DNA from: Nocardioides luti
GTDB taxonomy: Bacteria > Actinomycetota > Actinomycetes > Propionibacteriales > Nocardioidaceae
NCBI RefSeq assembly: GCF_014212315.1
Contig: NZ_JACKXE010000001.1
Span: 2,604,001-2,668,000, forward strand
Direction: 5' to 3'
DNA length: 64,000 bases
Part shown: one piece after another, positions 49,157 to 58,499 of the stretch
How the letters are laid out: every line of letters begins with the position of its first letter
How positions within the stretch are numbered: the first letter of the stretch is position 1
Program-made: the position numbers and the translations under genes
Notes under the pieces: model-generated
Databases searched by the model: none
What the model was told of the DNA's origin: nothing
The model's input: only the letters and a program-made list of their open reading frames with translations

Positions 49157-50626
49157 ATGACCGACCACAAGAGCCGCTGGCTGGCGCTGTACGTGCTGTG
49201 CCTGGGCGACCTGATGATCGTGCTCGACTCGAGCATCGTGAACGTCGCGCTGCCCTCGATCCAGTCCGACCTGGGGTTCTCCCAGTCGGCGCTGGCGTGG
49301 GTGGTCAACGCCTACCTCCTGACCTTCGGCGGGTTCCTGCTGCTGAGCGGCCGGCTGGGCGACCTGTTCGGCAACAAGCGGGTCTTCCAGACCGGGGTCG
49401 TGTCGTTCACGGTCGCCTCGGTGCTGTGCGGGCTGGCGCCGTCGTCCGGGCTGCTGGTCGCGGGGAGGGCGGTCCAGGGCCTCGGCGGCGCGGCGGTGTC
49501 CGCGGTCGCGCTGAGCCTGATCATGGGGCTCTTCTCCGACCCGGCCGAGCGCGCGAAGGCGATGGGCTTCTTCGGGTTCGTGATGTCCGGCGGTGGCGCC
49601 GTCGGCGTGCTGCTCGGCGGGGTGCTGACCGGGCTGTTCTCGTGGCACTGGATCTTCCTCGTGAACGTCCCGATCGGCGCGGCCGTGTGGGTCGCCGCGC
49701 GCCGGGTGCTGCCCGCCGACGAGACCGTGGACGAGCCGGGCCGGCTCGACGTCGCCGGCGCCGTCCTCGTGACCGTCGCGCTGATGCTGTCGGTCTACGG
49801 CATCGTCGGCGGCAACGAGGCCGGCTGGACCTCCGCCCGCACGCTGGTCCTGCTCGGTGCCAGCGTCGCGCTGCTCGCCGTCTTCGTCGGGTGGGAGTCC
49901 CGCGCGGCGCACCCGCTCGTCCCGCTGCGCCTCTTCACGCTGCGCAACGTCGCGATCTCGCAGGTGGTCGGCGTGCTGTGGGCGGCCGCCATGTTCGCGT
50001 GGTTCTTCCTGGCCGCGCTGTACCTCCAGAAGGTGCTCGGCTACTCCGCGCTCGAGGTCGGGCTCGCGTTCGTCCCCACCAGCGTGGTGATGGCGTTCTG
50101 CTCGCTGAAGATCTCCGACCGCCTCGTGATGCGCTTCGGGATCCGTCCGCCGCTCACGACCGGGCTCCTGCTCGCCGCCGCGTCGCTCGCGCTGTTCTCA
50201 CGGGCGCCGGTCGACGGCAGCTTCCTGGCCGACGTACTCCCCTCGATGCTGCTCCTGGGCGCCGGCGCCGGCATCGCCTTCAACCCCGTCCTGCTCGCCG
50301 CCATGGGCGACGTCGAGCCGCACGAGTCCGGGCTGGCGTCCGGGGTCGTGAACACCAGCTTCATGATGGGCGGCGCGCTCGGGCTGGCGATCCTGGTGGC
50401 GCTGTCGGAGTCGCGTACGACGGCCCTGGTCGCGTCCGGCGCCGACCCCGTGACCGCCCTCAACGAGGGGTTCCAGGCGTCCTTCCTGGCGGGCGCGTGC
50501 TGCGCGCTGGCGGCGGCCGTCGTCGGGGGTGCGCTGCTGCGGCCGAAGCCCCTGCAGGGCCCGCCCGAGGAGGCCGCCCCGGGCGCCGCGACGGTCGCGC
50601 GGGACGCCTGCCCGGACCCCGTCTGA
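49157..50626 (+). CDS. DHA2-family MFS drug exporter (EmrB/QacA type)
   Basis: The 489-residue protein has fourteen predicted helices. Motif LDSSIVNVALPSI in helix 1 is the DHA2 signature; GRLGDLFGNKRVFQTG is the helix 2-3 loop; GGGAVGVLLGGVLTG is the antiporter motif C-like region. It would export drugs or dyes against protons. A GAGGAG ribosome site precedes the ATG. No TetR or MarR gene is adjacent. Confidence 0.9.
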   Translation: MTDHKSRWLALYVLCLGDLMIVLDSSIVNVALPSIQSDLGFSQSALAWVVNAYLLTFGGFLLLSGRLGDLFGNKRVFQTGVVSFTVASVLCGLAPSSGLLVAGRAVQGLGGAAVSAVALSLIMGLFSDPAERAKAMGFFGFVMSGGGAVGVLLGGVLTGLFSWHWIFLVNVPIGAAVWVAARRVLPADETVDEPGRLDVAGAVLVTVALMLSVYGIVGGNEAGWTSARTLVLLGASVALLAVFVGWESRAAHPLVPLRLFTLRNVAISQVVGVLWAAAMFAWFFLAALYLQKVLGYSALEVGLAFVPTSVVMAFCSLKISDRLVMRFGIRPPLTTGLLLAAASLALFSRAPVDGSFLADVLPSMLLLGAGAGIAFNPVLLAAMGDVEPHESGLASGVVNTSFMMGGALGLAILVALSESRTTALVASGADPVTALNEGFQASFLAGACCALAAAVVGGALLRPKPLQGPPEEAAPGAATVARDACPDPV

Positions 50627-50692
50627 CCCCGCCCGGGGGAGTGACGTCCGCCTCATGACCGGGGGCGGTCGGAGCCCTCCCGGAGCCGCCGT

Positions 50693-50698
50693 TAGCGT
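50693..50698 (+). promoter_or_regulatory. -10 element TAGCGT
   Basis: TAGCGT lies eight bases before the ATG at 50707, with no ribosome site between. Confidence 0.4.
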
Positions 50699-50706
50699 GG
50701 TCTGTC

Positions 50707-52224
50707 ATGACGAGCCACCTGATCCGGGATGCGCGCCTGATCCCCCTCGCGGAGGGGGACCGCACGCCCGACCGACCCGTCGACGTCCTGGTCGTCGACG
50801 GCACGGTCACGGCGGTCGGCCCGGCCCTCGAGCGCCCCGACGGGGCGAGTGTCCTCGATGCCGGCGGCCGTTGGCTGATGCCCGGTCTGTGGGACCAGCA
50901 CGTGCACCTCGCGCAGTGGACGCTGGCCTCGCAGCGGCTCGACCTCGCCGGCGCCCGCTCGCCCGAGGACGCGACCGCGATGGTGGCCGAGCGCGTGGCG
51001 GCGTACCCCGAGGTGCCGGTCATCGGCTGGGGCCACCGCTCCGGCGGCTGGGAGCGCGACGTCACCGTCTCCGAGCTCGACGCGGTCTCCGGCGACACCG
51101 CCGTCGTGCTGATCAGCGGCGACGGCCACCACGCCTGGCTCAACACGACCGCCCTCATGCACCTCGCGATGCCGGTGCGCGACTCGGTCGTCCGCGAGGC
51201 CGAGTGGTTCGCGGCGTACCCCCGCCTGGCCACCCTCGTCGGCAACGACGGCACCTCGCCGGAGGCCTACCGCCGCACCCTCGAGCACGCGGCGTCGATG
51301 GGGATCGTCGGCATCGTCGACTTCGAGTTCAGCGGCGGCGCCGAGGAGTGGGCCGAGCGGTGGGCCGCCGGCGCCGACCTGCTGCGGATCCGGATGGCGA
51401 CGTACGCCGACACCCTCGAGCACGTGATCGCCGCCGGCCTGCGGACCGGCGACACGCTGCCGGGCTGCGACGCGCGCGCCACCATGGGGCCGCTCAAGAT
51501 CATCAGCGACGGCTCGCTGAACACGCGGACCGCGTGGTGCTGCGACCCGTACGCCGACGCGCACCGCCTGGAGTACCCCTCCGGGCAGCCCAACCTCTCC
51601 GGCGACGAGCTCCGCGACCTGCTCGGCCGCGCGCACGGCTCCGGGCTCGAGGTCGCGACCCACGCGATCGGCGACGCGGCCGTGGCCGAGGCGCTGGCGG
51701 CGTACGCCGAGACCGGCGCCCGCGGATCGATCGAGCACGCGCAGATGGTCAACCGCGACGACGTCCGTGCCATGGCGCGGCTGGGGATCCGCGGGTCGAT
51801 CCAGCCCGCGCACCTCCTCGACGACCGCGACCTGACCGAGAAGATCTGGCCCGGGCGGGCCGAGCGGTGCTTCGCGTTCCGCTGGATGCTCGACGACGGC
51901 GTCACGCTGGCGCTCGGGTCGGACGCCCCGGTCTCCCCGCTCGACCCGTGGCTGGCGATCGCCGCGGCCGTGCACCGCAGCGCCGACGACCGCGAGCCCT
52001 GGCACGCCGAGCAGGCGCTCACTCCTCGCGAGGCGCTGGCAGCGTCCGTCGACGGCCAGCCGACCGTGGCCGTGGGCTCGCGCGGCGACCTGGTGCTGCT
52101 CGACGCCGACCCGCTCGCCGGCTTCGAGCCCGGCGCCGAGACCGCGAAGGTGGGCGAGGCGCTGCGGACGATGACCGTCGCGCTCACGATGGTGGCCGGC
52201 GAGCTCGTGCACACGACGCTCTGA
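50707..52224 (+). CDS. Amidohydrolase (YtcJ-like)
   Basis: The 505-residue metal-dependent hydrolase has an N-terminal beta-sandwich strand, the metal motif DQHVHLAQW (HxH), GDGHHAWLNTTAL, ISDGSLNTRTAW, THAIGDAAVAEAL, EHAQMV and the late LALGSDAPVSPLDP with the catalytic Asp. This is the YtcJ/exoenzyme-regulatory AepA group, which hydrolyses N-acyl or cyclic amides; the substrate is unknown. It is cytoplasmic, with no signal peptide. Its stop lies 18 bases before a 51-bp palindromic element. Confidence 0.88.
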   Translation: MTSHLIRDARLIPLAEGDRTPDRPVDVLVVDGTVTAVGPALERPDGASVLDAGGRWLMPGLWDQHVHLAQWTLASQRLDLAGARSPEDATAMVAERVAAYPEVPVIGWGHRSGGWERDVTVSELDAVSGDTAVVLISGDGHHAWLNTTALMHLAMPVRDSVVREAEWFAAYPRLATLVGNDGTSPEAYRRTLEHAASMGIVGIVDFEFSGGAEEWAERWAAGADLLRIRMATYADTLEHVIAAGLRTGDTLPGCDARATMGPLKIISDGSLNTRTAWCCDPYADAHRLEYPSGQPNLSGDELRDLLGRAHGSGLEVATHAIGDAAVAEALAAYAETGARGSIEHAQMVNRDDVRAMARLGIRGSIQPAHLLDDRDLTEKIWPGRAERCFAFRWMLDDGVTLALGSDAPVSPLDPWLAIAAAVHRSADDREPWHAEQALTPREALAASVDGQPTVAVGSRGDLVLLDADPLAGFEPGAETAKVGEALRTMTVALTMVAGELVHTTL

Positions 52225-52241
52225 GGCGGGTGGCCGCGTGA

Positions 52242-52292
52242 GCGGTGAGCTGTCAACCGTTCCGGTCAGGAGAACGGTTGCTCACGCACCGC
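52242..52292. repeat. 51-bp palindromic unit, fifth copy
   Basis: It has GCGGTGA at one end and CACCGC at the other, and an inner perfect pair CAACCGTTC and GAACGGTTG. It has the same length as the four units at 27567-27826. It contains the stop codon and last codons of the PucR-type regulator gene on the minus strand and separates two convergent genes. Confidence 0.8.
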
Positions 52293-53943
52293 CGCCCGGG
52301 CCGCCTGCGCGCCCGCCGAGCTCGTCGGCCAGCAGCGCCGCGTGCAGCGACACCCGGATGTCCGGGTCGTCGAGGCGGGCGTCGAGGAGGGTCTCGACCT
52401 TGGCCAGCCGGGCGTAGAACGCCGGGCGCGAGAGGTGCAGCGACGCCGCGGCCGCGGCCTTGCTGGCGGGGTGCTGCACGAGGGCGCGTACGGCGGCCAG
52501 CAGGTCGGTCCCGTGCGCTTCGTCGTGCGCCCGGAGGGCGTCGAGCTCGCGCGCGACGAAGAGCCGCAGCCGGTCGTCCTCGCCGAGCAGCGTGAGCAGC
52601 CCGCGCAGGTGGACGTCCTCGAGCCGGTGCACCACCCGGTCGCGGCCGAGGGTGCGGACGGCGTCAACCACCTGCCGCGACTCCCGCAGCGTGCGGTCGA
52701 CGGTGGCGAGCGAGTCCGTGGCCCGCCCGGCGCCCACGGCCACGGCGTGGCTGCGGGCGACCCGGGCCGCGAGGGCGTCCACGGCCCCGTCGGCCGCGGA
52801 CCCGGCCGACCCCGCGGACCCGGAACCCGATACGGCCGGCAGCGACAGCAGCACCCGCACGTCCTGGTCCATCTCGCACACCAGCGCGGGGACCCGGGCG
52901 GCCTGCGCCGCGTGCACCACCGCCGCCACGACCTCGTCGCCCGTCGGCCGCCGCCCGCCACTCCCACCCCCGGCCGCCTCCGCCCGCGGCCGCAGCGTCA
53001 GCCCCACGAACCGCCGCCGGGCGGTGGGGAAGCCGGCCAGCTCGCAGCGCCGGCGTACGTCCTCGGTCGCGGGGTCGGTCTGCAGCGCGAGCACCAGCTC
53101 GTGGTGCGTACGCCGGACCAGGTTGTCGCGGTCCCGGTCGTGCAGCCGGTGCAGGGCGAGCGCCGCGGCCCCGCGCTCGACGACGGCGATGTCGCGCTGC
53201 GACGGCGGCGCCGGCGCCTGCAGCACCAGCCGCCCCCAGCCCCGCTCGCGCGGGCCGAGCCGGGTGACCAGCCAGCCCTGCGCCGGGTCCCACGTCGTGC
53301 GCCCCGGCAGCGCCACCCGTGCCGACCGCGCCTGCCAGTCGTCGAGGAAGCCGCCCACGTCGGCGGGCCCGGCCAGGTAGTCCAGCACCTGGTGCTGCTC
53401 GCTCTCCAGCACCACCGCCGCCCCGGCCAGCCGCTGGACGGCGGCCAGGATCTCCGCCGGCGCCGCCTCGGCCAGCGACAGGTCGGTGAAGGTCTCGTGC
53501 ACGCGCTCGGCGTCGCGCAGCTCGGCCAGCTGCTCGTCGACGACGCGCTCGCCGACCGCCTGGGTGATCGAGGCGAAGCGGGAGACGCGCCCGAGGCGGA
53601 CGAGCGGCAGCGCGACCCGCTCGCACGCGTCGACGAGCTCCGCGGGGAGCTCGCCGGGCAGGTCGCCGGTCCACCGACGGCCGAGCTCGACGAGCAGCCC
53701 GGACGCCCCGACCTCGGCCAGGCTCTCGGCGAACGTCGCCAGCGCCCCCGGCGACTCCGGCAGCCCGATCCCGGTGGTCAGCACCAGGTCGCCGGCGCGC
53801 AGCAGCGGCGCGATGTCGGCCAGCTCGGTGGCGTGCACCCAGCGCACCGGCTGGTCGAGCGAGCCTGCGCCGGCCAGCACGCGCGGCTCGGCGCTGCGCA
53901 GCACCGGGAGCGCGAGCACGTCGCGCAGCGACAGGTGCGCCAT
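52282..53943 (-). CDS. PucR-family transcriptional regulator
   Basis: The 553-residue regulator has an N-terminal PucR domain (about 1-125; LSLRDVLALPVLRSAEPRVLAG in part, VLTTGIGLPESPGAL), a central GGDEF-like/CdaR region and a C-terminal helix-turn-helix (about 485-545; HPASKAAAAASLHLSRPAFYARLAKVETLL in part). It is divergent from the mmsA operon, 121 bases away, and is its likely regulator. Relatives control purine, proline or amine catabolism. The Gly/Ala-rich tail and the stop are supplied by a 51-bp repeat. Confidence 0.9.
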   Translation of the reverse strand: MAHLSLRDVLALPVLRSAEPRVLAGAGSLDQPVRWVHATELADIAPLLRAGDLVLTTGIGLPESPGALATFAESLAEVGASGLLVELGRRWTGDLPGELPAELVDACERVALPLVRLGRVSRFASITQAVGERVVDEQLAELRDAERVHETFTDLSLAEAAPAEILAAVQRLAGAAVVLESEQHQVLDYLAGPADVGGFLDDWQARSARVALPGRTTWDPAQGWLVTRLGPRERGWGRLVLQAPAPPSQRDIAVVERGAAALALHRLHDRDRDNLVRRTHHELVLALQTDPATEDVRRRCELAGFPTARRRFVGLTLRPRAEAAGGGSGGRRPTGDEVVAAVVHAAQAARVPALVCEMDQDVRVLLSLPAVSGSGSAGSAGSAADGAVDALAARVARSHAVAVGAGRATDSLATVDRTLRESRQVVDAVRTLGRDRVVHRLEDVHLRGLLTLLGEDDRLRLFVARELDALRAHDEAHGTDLLAAVRALVQHPASKAAAAASLHLSRPAFYARLAKVETLLDARLDDPDIRVSLHAALLADELGGRAGGPGGGA

Positions 53944-53960
53944 GGGCGGCTCCTCGACAG

Positions 53961-53977
53961 GCCGACAGATCGTCGGC
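53961..53977. promoter_or_regulatory. Palindrome GCCGAC-N5-GTCGGC in the divergent control region
   Basis: Six-base perfect arms lie between the PucR-type gene and mmsA. It is a candidate operator for the regulator. Confidence 0.45.
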
Positions 53978-54064
53978 AAAGAGGCTCTGATCGTACAGTC
54001 CGTCCTCCCGCTCACGCAGCAGCCCGCAGGAGGATGGGGGCGCACCCACCGAAGGAGACCCTGG

Positions 54065-55582
54065 ATGAGCAGCACCACCATCGGGCACTGGGCGGACGGC
54101 GCGGCGTACGCCGGCACCTCCGGCCGGACCGCCCCCGTGACCAACCCGGCGACCGGCGTCGAGAGCGGCCAGGTGGCCCTCGCCTCCGAGGCCGACGCCC
54201 ACCACGTCATCGCCGTCGCGCACCGCGCCGCCCGGGAGTGGCGGACCACCAGCCTGGCGAAGCGGACGCAGGTGATGTTCGCCTTCCGTGAGCTGCTGAA
54301 CTCCCGCAAGGACGAGCTGGCCGCGCTGATCACCGCCGAGCACGGCAAGGTGCACTCCGACGCGCTGGGCGAGATCGCCCGCGGCCAGGAGGTCGTCGAG
54401 TTCGCCTGCGGCATCGGCCACCTGCTCAAGGGCGGCCACTCGCAGGGCGCCTCGAGCGGCGTCGACGTGCACTCGGTCCGGCAGCCGCTGGGTGTCGTGG
54501 GCATCATCAGCCCCTTCAACTTCCCGGCCATGGTGCCGATGTGGTTCTTCCCGGTCGCGATCGCCGCGGGCAACACGGTCGTGCTGAAGCCCAGCGAGAA
54601 GGACCCGTCGGCCTCGCTGTGGATCGCGCAGCTGTGGAAGGAGGCCGGTCTCCCCGACGGCGTCTTCAACGTGCTGCAGGGCGACAAGACCGCGGTCGAC
54701 GCGCTGCTGCAGAGCCCCGACGTCGCCTCGATCAGCTTCGTGGGCTCGACCCCGATCGCGGAGTACGTCTACGAGCAGGCCAGCCGCACCGGCAAGCGCG
54801 TGCAGGCCCTCGGCGGCGCCAAGAACCACATGGTCGTGCTGCCCGACGCCGACCTCGACCTGGCCGCCGACTCGGCCGTCAACGCCGGGTACGGCAGCGC
54901 CGGCGAGCGCTGCATGGCGATCAGCGTCCTGGTCGCGGTCGAGCCGGTCGCCGACGAGCTGGTCGCCCGGATCGCCGACCGCACCCGCACGCTGGTCATC
55001 GGCGACGGCAGCGCGGGCGCCGCGCAGGAGTCCGACATGGGTCCGCTCGTGACCCGCGAGCACCGCGACAAGGTCGCCGGCTTCGTCGAGTCCGGCCAGC
55101 AGGCCGGCGCCAAGCTCGTGGTCGACGGCCGTGAGGTGCAGGCGCAGGGCGAGGACGCCGGGTTCTGGCTCGGTCCCACGCTGTTCGACCACGTCACGCC
55201 GGACATGGAGATCTACCGCGAGGAGATCTTCGGTCCCGTGCTGTCCGTCGTGCGGGTGGCGTCGTACGACGAGGCCGTCGCCCTCGTGAACAGCAACCCC
55301 TACGGCAACGGCACCGCGATCTTCACCAACGACGGCGGCGCCGCCCGCCTCTACGAGGAGGAGGTCGAGGTCGGGATGATCGGCGTGAACGTGCCGATCC
55401 CGGTCCCGGTCTCGTACTACTCCTTCGGCGGCTGGAAGCGCTCGCTCTTCGGCGACACCCACGCCCACGGCACCGAGGGCGTGCACTTCTTCACCCGGGG
55501 CAAGGTCGTCACCTCGCGCTGGATCAACCCGGCCGCGCGTCCCGAGGGCGGCCTCGAGCTGGGGTTCCCGCGCCATGACTGA
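54065..55582 (+). CDS. mmsA: CoA-acylating (methyl)malonate-semialdehyde dehydrogenase
   Basis: The 505-residue aldehyde dehydrogenase converts methylmalonate or malonate semialdehyde to propionyl- or acetyl-CoA with loss of CO2. Landmarks are PFNFPAMVPMWFFPVAIAAGN, FVGSTPIAEYVYEQA and the catalytic Cys283 in GSAGERCMAISV; the general-base Glu of ordinary aldehyde dehydrogenases is absent, as expected (GGAKNHMVVLPDAD). AAGGAG precedes the ATG. With the two downstream genes it suggests beta-alanine or amine catabolism rather than valine catabolism. Confidence 0.92.
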   Translation: MSSTTIGHWADGAAYAGTSGRTAPVTNPATGVESGQVALASEADAHHVIAVAHRAAREWRTTSLAKRTQVMFAFRELLNSRKDELAALITAEHGKVHSDALGEIARGQEVVEFACGIGHLLKGGHSQGASSGVDVHSVRQPLGVVGIISPFNFPAMVPMWFFPVAIAAGNTVVLKPSEKDPSASLWIAQLWKEAGLPDGVFNVLQGDKTAVDALLQSPDVASISFVGSTPIAEYVYEQASRTGKRVQALGGAKNHMVVLPDADLDLAADSAVNAGYGSAGERCMAISVLVAVEPVADELVARIADRTRTLVIGDGSAGAAQESDMGPLVTREHRDKVAGFVESGQQAGAKLVVDGREVQAQGEDAGFWLGPTLFDHVTPDMEIYREEIFGPVLSVVRVASYDEAVALVNSNPYGNGTAIFTNDGGAARLYEEEVEVGMIGVNVPIPVPVSYYSFGGWKRSLFGDTHAHGTEGVHFFTRGKVVTSRWINPAARPEGGLELGFPRHD

Positions 55583-56957
55583 CACCGTCACGCCCGTCGC
55601 ACCGGCCCCCACGGCGTACGACGACACGACCGCGGCCGACGCGGCCCGCGCCTACGAGCTCGACCGCCGGCACGTCTTCCACTCCTGGTCGGCGCAGGCC
55701 GAGATCGACCCGATGGTGGTCACCCGGGCCGAGGGGTCCTGGCTCTGGGACGGCGCCGGCAACCGGCTGCTCGACTTCACCTCGCAGCTCGTCTTCACGA
55801 ACCTCGGCCACCAGCACCCGCGCGTCGTGCGGGCGATCCAGGAGCAGGCGGCCACGCTCTGCACGGTCGCCCCGTCGTCGGTCAACGCGGCCCGCTCCGA
55901 GGCCGCCCGGCTGATCGCGTCGCACACCCCGGACGGTCTCGACCGGATCTTCTTCACCAACGGCGGCGCGGACGCCAACGAGCACGCGATCCGGATGGCG
56001 CGGCTGCACACCGGGCGGCCGAAGGTGCTCTCGCGGTACCGCAGCTACCACGGCGGCACCCAGCTCGCGATCAACGTCACGGGCGACCCCCGGCGCTGGG
56101 CGAACGACAGCGCATCGACCGGGACGGTGCACTTCTTCGGGCCGTTCCTCTACCGCAGCGCGTTCTCCGCGACCACCGAGGCGGAGGAGTGCGAGCGTGC
56201 GCTCGCGCACCTCGAGCAGGTGATCGCGCTCGAAGGGCCGCAGACGATCGCGGCGATCATGCTAGAGTCGATCCCCGGCACCGCCGGGATCATGGTCCCA
56301 CCGCCCGGCTACCTCACCGGCGTCCGCGAGCTGTGCGACCGGCACGGCATCCTGCTGATCGCCGACGAGGTGATGGCCGGCTTCGGGCGCTCGGGGCGCT
56401 GGTTCGCGGTCGAGCACGACGGGGTGACCCCGGACCTGCTGACCTTCGCGAAGGGCGTGAACTCCGGCTACGTGCCGCTCGGCGGCGTCGCGATCTCGGA
56501 GGCGGTCCACCAGACGTTCGCGCACCGGTCCTACCCCGGCGGGCTGACCTACTCCGGCCACCCGCTGGCGTGCGCCGCCGCCGTCGCCACCATCGAGACG
56601 ATGGAGGACGAGCGGGTCGTCGAGCACGCGGCCGCGCTGGGGCAGGAGGTCTTCGGGCCCGGCCTCGAGGAGCTCGCCGGGCGGCACGACTGGATCGGCG
56701 AGGTCCGTGGGACCGGCGTCTTCTGGGCGCTGGAGCTCGTCTCCGACCGTGCCACGCGCGAGCCGCTGGCGCCGTACGGCGGGAGCAGCCCGCAGATGGC
56801 CGCGGTCCTCGCCGCGTGCAAGCGCGAGGGACTGCTGCCGATGTCGAACTTCAACCGGATCCACGTCGTCCCGCCGCTGACGATCTCCGCGGAGGAGGCG
56901 CGCACGGGGCTGGCGATGCTGGACCGGGCGCTGACCGCTGCGCGCGCGGATGCCTGA
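55575..56957 (+). CDS. Class III omega-aminotransferase
   Basis: The 460-residue PLP enzyme has LDFTSQLVFTNLGHQHPRV, FTNGGADANEHAIRMAR, the IADEVMAGFGRSG motif and the PLP lysine Lys293 in FAKGVNSGYVPLGG. Class III members of this type move the terminal amino group of beta-alanine, GABA or diamines to pyruvate or 2-oxoglutarate. It overlaps mmsA by eight bases and the FAD oxidase gene by eight bases, so all three are made together. The product semialdehyde would be the substrate of MmsA. Confidence 0.9.
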   Translation: MTDTVTPVAPAPTAYDDTTAADAARAYELDRRHVFHSWSAQAEIDPMVVTRAEGSWLWDGAGNRLLDFTSQLVFTNLGHQHPRVVRAIQEQAATLCTVAPSSVNAARSEAARLIASHTPDGLDRIFFTNGGADANEHAIRMARLHTGRPKVLSRYRSYHGGTQLAINVTGDPRRWANDSASTGTVHFFGPFLYRSAFSATTEAEECERALAHLEQVIALEGPQTIAAIMLESIPGTAGIMVPPPGYLTGVRELCDRHGILLIADEVMAGFGRSGRWFAVEHDGVTPDLLTFAKGVNSGYVPLGGVAISEAVHQTFAHRSYPGGLTYSGHPLACAAAVATIETMEDERVVEHAAALGQEVFGPGLEELAGRHDWIGEVRGTGVFWALELVSDRATREPLAPYGGSSPQMAAVLAACKREGLLPMSNFNRIHVVPPLTISAEEARTGLAMLDRALTAARADA

Positions 56958-58344
56958 CGCTGCCGGGGTGCTGACCGGGACGCTGGCCGGGTCGGTGCTC
57001 CGGCCGCTGTGGCTGGACTCGTCGGACCGGCCGGCGCCCCGTCCGGCCCTGGGCCCGGCCGACGCCGGGCTCGCGGTCGACCTGGTCGTCGTCGGCGGCG
57101 GCTTCACCGGTCTCTGGGCAGCGGTCCGTGCGTGCGAGCGCGAGCCCGGGCGCAGCGTCCTGCTGCTCGAGGCGGACCGGATCGCCGAGCACGCGACCGG
57201 CCGCAACGGCGGCTTCTGCGAGGCCAGCCTGACCCACGGCGAGGCGAACGGGCGGCAGCGCTGGCCCGGGGAGTACGACGAGCTGGAGCGGCTCGGCCTG
57301 CAGAACCTCGACGAGATCGCGGCGACCATCGAGCGGTACGGCATCGACTGCGGCTTCGACCGGTCCGGCACCCTCGCGGTCGCGACCCGGCCGCACGAGG
57401 TCGCCGGGCTGTCGCCGTCGGAGCCCGGGTTCCTCGGGGCCGAGGAGGTCCGCCGGGTCGTCGACTCCCCGACGTACCTCGCCGGGCGGGTCTCCCACGA
57501 CGACTGCGCCACCCTCGACCCGGCCCGGCTGGCCTGGGGGCTGGCCCGGGTGGCCGAGTCGCTCGGCGTCCGGATCGCCGAGAGGACGCCGGCCGACGGG
57601 GTCCGCGCCGCCCGCGTCGGTGGCGGGGTCGTCGTGACCACGCCGTACGCCGAGGTCCGCGCGCGGCAGGTCGTCCTCGCGACGAACGTCTTCCGCCCGC
57701 TGCTGAAGCGGCTGCGGCTGTCGGTCGTGCCGGTCTACGACTACGTGCTCGCGACCGAGCCGCTGACGGCCGCGCAGGTGGCCGCGGTCGGGTGGACCGA
57801 CCGGGTGGGGATCAGCGACAGCGGCAACCAGTTCCACTACTACCGGCTGACGCCCGACGACCGGGTGCTGTTCGGCGGCTACGACGCGATCTACCACTAC
57901 GGGCGGTCGGTCGACGCCGCCCACGAGGACCGCCCGGCGACGTACGCCACCCTCGCCCGGCACTTCGCCGAGACCTTCCCGCAGCTGGCCGACGTGCGCT
58001 TCACGCACCGGTGGGCCGGGGCGATCGACACCTGTACGCGGTTCTGCGCGTTCTTCGGGGTGACCCGCGGGCGGCGGATCGCCTACGCGACCGGGTTCAC
58101 CGGCCTGGGCGTCGGCGCGTCACGGTTCGGGGCGGACGTGATGCTCGACCTGCTCGCCGGCGCCTCGACCGAACGGACCCGGCTGGAGATGGTCCGCACG
58201 AGTCCGCTGCCGTTCCCGCCCGAGCCGCTCGCCTGGGTCGGCATCCAGCTGACCCGCTGGTCGCTGGCCCGCGAGGACCGCACCGGCCGCCGCAACGCCT
58301 GGCTCCGGGTGCTCGACCGGCTCGGCCTGGGCTTCGACTCCTGA
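56950..58344 (+). CDS. FAD-dependent amine oxidase, PuuB/DAO family
   Basis: The 464-residue flavoprotein has the dinucleotide-binding motif VVVGGGFTGLWAA (about 48-60), LLEADRIAEHATGRNGGFC with the family's ATGRNGG segment, and a C-terminal GVTRGRRIAYATGFTGLGVGAS. It resembles gamma-glutamylputrescine oxidase and related D-amino-acid-oxidase-fold enzymes, which oxidise primary or secondary amines to aldehydes. As the third gene of the operon it probably starts or completes breakdown of a polyamine-like substrate. Confidence 0.88.
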   Translation: MPDAAGVLTGTLAGSVLRPLWLDSSDRPAPRPALGPADAGLAVDLVVVGGGFTGLWAAVRACEREPGRSVLLLEADRIAEHATGRNGGFCEASLTHGEANGRQRWPGEYDELERLGLQNLDEIAATIERYGIDCGFDRSGTLAVATRPHEVAGLSPSEPGFLGAEEVRRVVDSPTYLAGRVSHDDCATLDPARLAWGLARVAESLGVRIAERTPADGVRAARVGGGVVVTTPYAEVRARQVVLATNVFRPLLKRLRLSVVPVYDYVLATEPLTAAQVAAVGWTDRVGISDSGNQFHYYRLTPDDRVLFGGYDAIYHYGRSVDAAHEDRPATYATLARHFAETFPQLADVRFTHRWAGAIDTCTRFCAFFGVTRGRRIAYATGFTGLGVGASRFGADVMLDLLAGASTERTRLEMVRTSPLPFPPEPLAWVGIQLTRWSLAREDRTGRRNAWLRVLDRLGLGFDS

Positions 58345-58356
58345 GCCCCCCTCGCC

Positions 58357-58496
58357 GAGTCGGCGCATCTGCAGACGCTCAGACCGTCGAGTCGGCGCAT
58401 CTGCAGATCGGCGTCTGCTTTGGCGCCGACTCGGCACCTCTGGCGTCTGCAGTAGCGCCGACTCGGCACCCCTGGCGTCTGCAGTAGCGCCGACTC
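58357..58496. repeat. Five related 19-base sites in both orientations, phased at 32 bp
   Basis: GAGTCGGCGCATCTGCAGA occurs at 58357 and 58389, exactly 32 bases apart. Its inverted form (TCTGCAG-NN-GCGCCGACTC) occurs at 58414 (diverged), 58446 and 58478, again 32 apart. The 155-base stretch between two convergent genes is made of these sites. It may act as a two-way terminator or a protein-binding array. Confidence 0.85.
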
Positions 58497-58499
58497 GGC

